From positions 1-8,661 of the forward strand of contig JAUVTI010000078.1 in NCBI GenBank assembly GCA_030601605.1: 8,661 nucleotides of DNA. Direction: 5' to 3'. The translations under genes were made by a program, and so were the position numbers. The notes beneath the pieces are model-generated. The model was not told the origin of the DNA and made no database searches. It worked only from the letters and a program-made list of their open reading frames with translations. The DNA comes from Gemmatimonadales bacterium. GTDB taxonomy: Bacteria; Gemmatimonadota; Gemmatimonadetes; Gemmatimonadales; GWC2-71-9. Below are positions 5,389 to 8,661 of the stretch, piece after piece (the first letter of the stretch is position 1; every line of letters begins with the position of its first letter).

Positions 5389-6819
5389 ATGCCTGAACCC
5401 GATGGCGACGGCCACGTGTCCGATTCCAACATAGTCTGTCCAAAATGCGACTTGCCGAACCTGGATCAGGACACCGTGATGTGTCCCGCCTGCGGCTTCT
5501 CGCTGGCCGATGAAACGGCCGATCAGCACGGGATTCCGCCGCTCATGGAGGCGAACGTGCGGCGGGAGTTGGAGCGCGAGTTCCGCATCGAGGGCGTACT
5601 GGGCCGGGGCGGGATGTCCATCGTATATCTGGCGCGCGAGCGGGATCTGAACCGGCTGGTCGCCATCAAGGTGCTCCCGCTGCAGCTCACGATGGGCCCG
5701 GACGCGGTAGACCGCTTCAAGCGGGAAGCAAAGATCGCCGCATCACTGGATCACCCGCACATCGTCCCGATCTACCGCATCGGCACGACCCCCACGTTCA
5801 TGTGGTACTCGATGAAGTGGGTGAAGGGCCGCTCGCTACGCGACATCCTGGCCGAGACCGGCCCGATGAATCTGGACGACGTCGTGAAGATCGTTGAGCC
5901 GGTTGCCGGCGCGCTCGACCACGCTCACCGGAGAGGCATCGTACACCGGGACGTGAAGCCCGAGAACGTGCTGATCGACGAGTCCGGGTGGGTGACAGTG
6001 TGCGACTTCGGTATCGCCAAGGCGTTCGGCAACGTCCCCCTCACGCAGACCGGCGGCACTCTCGGCACTCCAGCCTACATGTCCACCGAACAGTGCTACG
6101 GCCAGGCGCTGGACGGACGCTCCGACCAGTACGCCCTCGCAATTCTCACGTACGAGTGCCTCACCGGCGTCCCGCCATTCTCGGGAGAGTCGCTGGGCGA
6201 GATCGTGCGCAAGCACTGCCTCGAGCTGCCGCCGCCTCTGGCGGAGAGGCGCCCCGAGCTTCCCGGCGAGGTGGCCGAGGCGCTGCAGCGGGCCCTCTCC
6301 AAGAACCCGGGCGACCGCTTCGACGGCGTCCTCGAGTTCGCGCAGGCGCTCGGCGGCGCGCCGGTGCGCCCCACCCCGACTTTCGTGACCACGACCGGCC
6401 TCCAGGACACGGTCGCCACGGCGCCCACCGAGCCCGTCGATGGCGCGCGGCCGAAACACCGCTGGCGGTTCTGGGTCGCTGCGGCCGCCACGACCATCGT
6501 TCTCGGCGGTCTGGGCGCGATCACCTGGATCACTCGGCCGGAGGCCACGACCCCAGTCGCCGCTGCGGCAGGAAGCGTAGCGGACTCCGTGACGGAGCCC
6601 GGGCTTCTCTTCGTAAGCTCCACGCCGTGGGGTTACGTTTATGTCGATGACTCCCTCGTGGGCGAGTCGCCGCAGGCCGCCCTCGCCCTCACGCCTGGCC
6701 GACACGTGATCCGCATCGTCCAGGAAGGCTTCGAGCCGCACGAGGAGGCGATCGACGTCATCGCCGGAGAAGAGACGCGCATGATCAACATCCTGCTGCA
6801 GGCTCAGAACTCGCAGTGA
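5389..6819 (+). CDS. Transmembrane Ser/Thr protein kinase with zinc ribbon and PEGA domain
   Basis: This Hanks-type Ser/Thr kinase (476 aa from this start) sits in the inner membrane. In order it has: a zinc ribbon with CPKC (17-20) and CPAC (32-35); a kinase domain with glycine loop GRGGMS (72-77), Lys94 in AIKVL, HRDVKPEN (186-193, catalytic D188) and DFG (206-208); a Pro/Thr linker; one membrane helix (about 362-383); and a C-terminal extracytoplasmic PEGA domain (about 405-470). All catalytic residues are present, so it should be active. The activation segment reads GTPAYMSTEQ, with Thr233 where family members usually have Pro (APE/SPE). The ATG at 5389 is preferred because a candidate -10 overlaps an in-frame ATG at 5359. 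Neither has a clear Shine-Dalgarno sequence; 5359 or GTG 5416 remain possible. The TGA overlaps the GTG of the exported protein that follows. Confidence 0.93.
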   Translation: MPEPDGDGHVSDSNIVCPKCDLPNLDQDTVMCPACGFSLADETADQHGIPPLMEANVRRELEREFRIEGVLGRGGMSIVYLARERDLNRLVAIKVLPLQLTMGPDAVDRFKREAKIAASLDHPHIVPIYRIGTTPTFMWYSMKWVKGRSLRDILAETGPMNLDDVVKIVEPVAGALDHAHRRGIVHRDVKPENVLIDESGWVTVCDFGIAKAFGNVPLTQTGGTLGTPAYMSTEQCYGQALDGRSDQYALAILTYECLTGVPPFSGESLGEIVRKHCLELPPPLAERRPELPGEVAEALQRALSKNPGDRFDGVLEFAQALGGAPVRPTPTFVTTTGLQDTVATAPTEPVDGARPKHRWRFWVAAAATTIVLGGLGAITWITRPEATTPVAAAAGSVADSVTEPGLLFVSSTPWGYVYVDDSLVGESPQAALALTPGRHVIRIVQEGFEPHEEAIDVIAGEETRMINILLQAQNSQ

Positions 6820-7871
6820 TTCCACGCCGAGCCGGGTTCGCCACGCTCCTGCTGGGGCTCTTTCTGCTGCATCCGGCGGCCGCGCGCGCGCAGGCGCCCG
6901 CGGCGCTGCTGCAGGAGGGCGTGAGCGCGTACAACGACCTCGAATTCGGCCTGGCCTCCCGCATTCTGCGCCGGGCGGCCGAGAGCGATGCCGAGCCGCC
7001 TCTCACGGCGGGCGAACGCGAGCGCGCACTCATGTACCTGGGGGCCACGGAGGTCCTCCGGGACCAGCGCAACGAGGCCGTCCAGATTTTCCGCGACCTC
7101 GTGCTCCACAACCCCCGCTACCGGCCGGACAGGCTGGTCTTCCCTCCCCGGGTCACCCAGGCGTACGACGAGGCGCTCCGGACCACGAAGGCAGTCGTGG
7201 TCGAGGTGCCGGCCGAGCAGGTGCTGGTGGCAGGCTCCTCCCGGTGGCGCATCCGGTTGTGGGTATCCTCGGGCCACCACGTGACGGTCCGTATCCGCGA
7301 CCAGTCGGGCCGCTCGATCCGCCGCCTCTACAACGGCCAGCTCGCCGACAGCGTCGTGCTGACCTGGAACGGACTCGCCGCGAGCGGCTCTGCTCCGTCC
7401 GCCGGGCGCTACGTCCTCGAAGCGACCTCCATGGTCACGGCCGACACACCGATCCGCTCGGTTCGGGTACCGCTTCGGTTCCGGGATGCCCCGCTGCGCA
7501 CGCTCTCCACGCCTGTGCCGCCGCCCGACTCGCTGCTCCTGCCGGAGAAGCGCTCCGTAACACCCGGGCTGGCGTTCCTGATTCCAGCGACCGTGATCGG
7601 CGCGGCCCTCATCCTGCCGGCCCTCAGCAGCGACAGCGAGAACAGGGAAGTCCGCATTGCCGTGGGTGGCGTGGTGACGATCGCCGGCCTCGTGGGGTTC
7701 ATCCTGCAGAAGCCGGGGAAGCCGATTCCCGAGAACATCGCGTACAACGACTCCGTGCGGACCGACTACACGAGACGGCTGCAGCAGGTCCAGACCGAGA
7801 ACGTGCGGCGCGAGGATCTCTCCCGGTTCCTCGTGACAGCCGGCGCCCCGCAGCGCGTCGAGGGCCGCTAA
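6816..7871 (+). CDS. Exported helical-repeat/FlgD-like protein with C-terminal membrane anchors
   Basis: This 351-aa protein is not identifiable by name. It has a signal peptide: basic start PRR, hydrophobic 8-19, likely cleavage after ARA (23-25). Next comes a helical TPR-like region (about 29-120, with the NPRYRPDRLVFPP block at 99-111). A beta-rich segment (about 145-225) then contains RIRDQSGRSIRRL and GRYVLEATS, resembling FlgD-type Ig-like domains. Two membrane helices (about 249-270 and 280-297) precede a charged tail (298-351). Most of it would lie outside the cytoplasmic membrane. The GTG start shares GTGA with the kinase stop, so the two are translationally coupled. It may present a sensory or cell-wall contact surface for the kinase, or be its substrate or assembly partner; both are inferences. 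No catalytic motif is seen. Confidence 0.85.
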   Translation: MIPRRAGFATLLLGLFLLHPAAARAQAPAALLQEGVSAYNDLEFGLASRILRRAAESDAEPPLTAGERERALMYLGATEVLRDQRNEAVQIFRDLVLHNPRYRPDRLVFPPRVTQAYDEALRTTKAVVVEVPAEQVLVAGSSRWRIRLWVSSGHHVTVRIRDQSGRSIRRLYNGQLADSVVLTWNGLAASGSAPSAGRYVLEATSMVTADTPIRSVRVPLRFRDAPLRTLSTPVPPPDSLLLPEKRSVTPGLAFLIPATVIGAALILPALSSDSENREVRIAVGGVVTIAGLVGFILQKPGKPIPENIAYNDSVRTDYTRRLQQVQTENVRREDLSRFLVTAGAPQRVEGR

Positions 7872-7881
7872 CGGCTGCTCC

Positions 7882-8661
7882 GTGATCCAGGCCGGCTTCC
7901 GACCCGCCTACCTCCATCTCCCAAGCGGTGAACTCCCGGCCCGCGCCGAGCGCGCCGTAGCCGCACTTGCCGATTGCCGCGCCTGCCCGCGCGACTGCCG
8001 GGTGAACCGTCTCGAAGACAAGTGGGCTGCCTGCAAGACGGGACGTCACGCGGTGATCAGCTCTGCATTCCCGCACTTCGGGGAGGAGGACTGCCTGCGC
8101 GGCTGGGGCGGCTCCGGCACGATCTTCTTCACGCACTGCAACCTGCGCTGCGTATTCTGCCAGAACCACGACATCAGTCAGGCAGTGCGGCCGGGCTCCG
8201 CGCAGCGGGGCTCGCCGCCGGAAGAGATCGCCGCCACGATGCTCAAGCTGCAGCACGAGGGCTGCCACAACATCAACTTCGTCACTCCCGAGCACGTCGT
8301 CCCGCAGGTGATCGAGGCTGTCGCAATCGCGGCCGCGCAGGGTCTCCACCTGCCCCTCGTGTACAACACGAGCGCCTACGACGCGATGGAGAGCCTGGAG
8401 CTGATGGACGGCATCGTGGACATCTACATGCCTGACTTCAAGTACTGGTCGCCTGAACGAAGCGGCACCTATCTCAAAGCGGCCGACTACCCCGAGGCGG
8501 CGCGAACCGCGGTGAAGGAGATGCATCGCCAGGTCGGCGACCTGGTGATCGACGCCAACGGCCTCGCGCGGCGGGGCGTACTGCTGCGACATCTCGTGAT
8601 GCCGGGACAGCTCGATGAGACCCGCGCGATTCTCGAGTGGATAGCCACCGAGGTGAGCCCG
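7882..8661 (+). CDS. PflX-like radical SAM protein, COG1313 (C-terminus beyond window)
   Basis: This is a radical SAM iron-sulfur protein related to pyruvate formate-lyase activating enzymes. The frame is open from the GTG at 7882 to the window edge (260 codons), so the last few dozen residues are missing. Seen: the SAM-cluster motif CNLRCVFC (C86, C90, C93); FPHFGEEDCLRGWGGSGTIFF just before it; and GCHNINFVTPEHVVPQ, VYNTSAYD and GIVDIYMPDFKY after it, all characteristic of the PflX/COG1313 group. An N-terminal Cys set (CRACPRDC, C32/35/39, plus C51) is also typical of that group. The physiological target is unknown and no glycyl-radical enzyme is visible. It starts 10 bases after the TAA of the exported protein, so it is probably co-transcribed. 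No Shine-Dalgarno sequence is obvious, and the exact start could be a little downstream. Confidence 0.9.
   Translation, partial: MIQAGFRPAYLHLPSGELPARAERAVAALADCRACPRDCRVNRLEDKWAACKTGRHAVISSAFPHFGEEDCLRGWGGSGTIFFTHCNLRCVFCQNHDISQAVRPGSAQRGSPPEEIAATMLKLQHEGCHNINFVTPEHVVPQVIEAVAIAAAQGLHLPLVYNTSAYDAMESLELMDGIVDIYMPDFKYWSPERSGTYLKAADYPEAARTAVKEMHRQVGDLVIDANGLARRGVLLRHLVMPGQLDETRAILEWIATEVSP

Noticed and set aside
5836..6825. Minus-strand open frame opposite the kinase
   Set aside because: It is antisense to a kinase with intact catalytic motifs, and the translated sequence is Arg/Gly/Asp-rich without a recognisable fold.

Overview
The window is GC-rich (about two thirds by eye) bacterial chromosomal DNA, densely packed with genes. 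They form two divergent blocks around a roughly 100-bp gap near 5287-5388. High GC, start codons including GTG and probably TTG, overlapping gene ends, a DUF885 peptidase, a zinc-ribbon/PEGA Ser/Thr kinase and a purine-rich GGGGGAA repeat would suit an uncultured Gemmatimonadota-like or other high-GC soil or sediment bacterium. That placement is inference; nothing here fixes the phylum.

The minus-strand block (5286 down to 1) reads, in transcription order: a four-cluster [4Fe-4S] ferredoxin of the NapG/MauM type; a small phosphomannose-isomerase-like cupin; a sugar-1-phosphate nucleotidyltransferase with a left-handed beta-helix tail; two small membrane proteins; a DUF885 metallopeptidase-like protein; and an MFS transporter that runs off the left edge. 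Most junctions are a few bases or overlapping (TAG abutting ATG, GTGA overlap, 8-bp overlap). The exception is a 133-bp gap before the DUF885 gene, which holds a candidate promoter, so the block may be two transcription units. The cupin and nucleotidyltransferase probably make or interconvert an activated sugar. The role of the ferredoxin beside them is unknown.

The plus-strand block (5389 to 8661) reads: a transmembrane Ser/Thr protein kinase with an N-terminal zinc ribbon and C-terminal PEGA domain; an exported helical-repeat/FlgD-like protein overlapping it by GTGA; and, 10 bases on, a PflX-type (COG1313) radical SAM protein cut by the right edge. The kinase and exported protein look like a coupled envelope-sensing pair.

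There are no rRNA or tRNA genes, insertion sequences or CRISPR arrays, and no stretch over 300 bases lacks a gene. The most unusual features are the purine-rich heptanucleotide repeat inside the MFS coding sequence, the ferredoxin with a Tat-like RRxFF motif but no hydrophobic segment, the split cupin/nucleotidyltransferase pair, and the kinase/exported-partner module. No clearly new defence or mobile system is visible.
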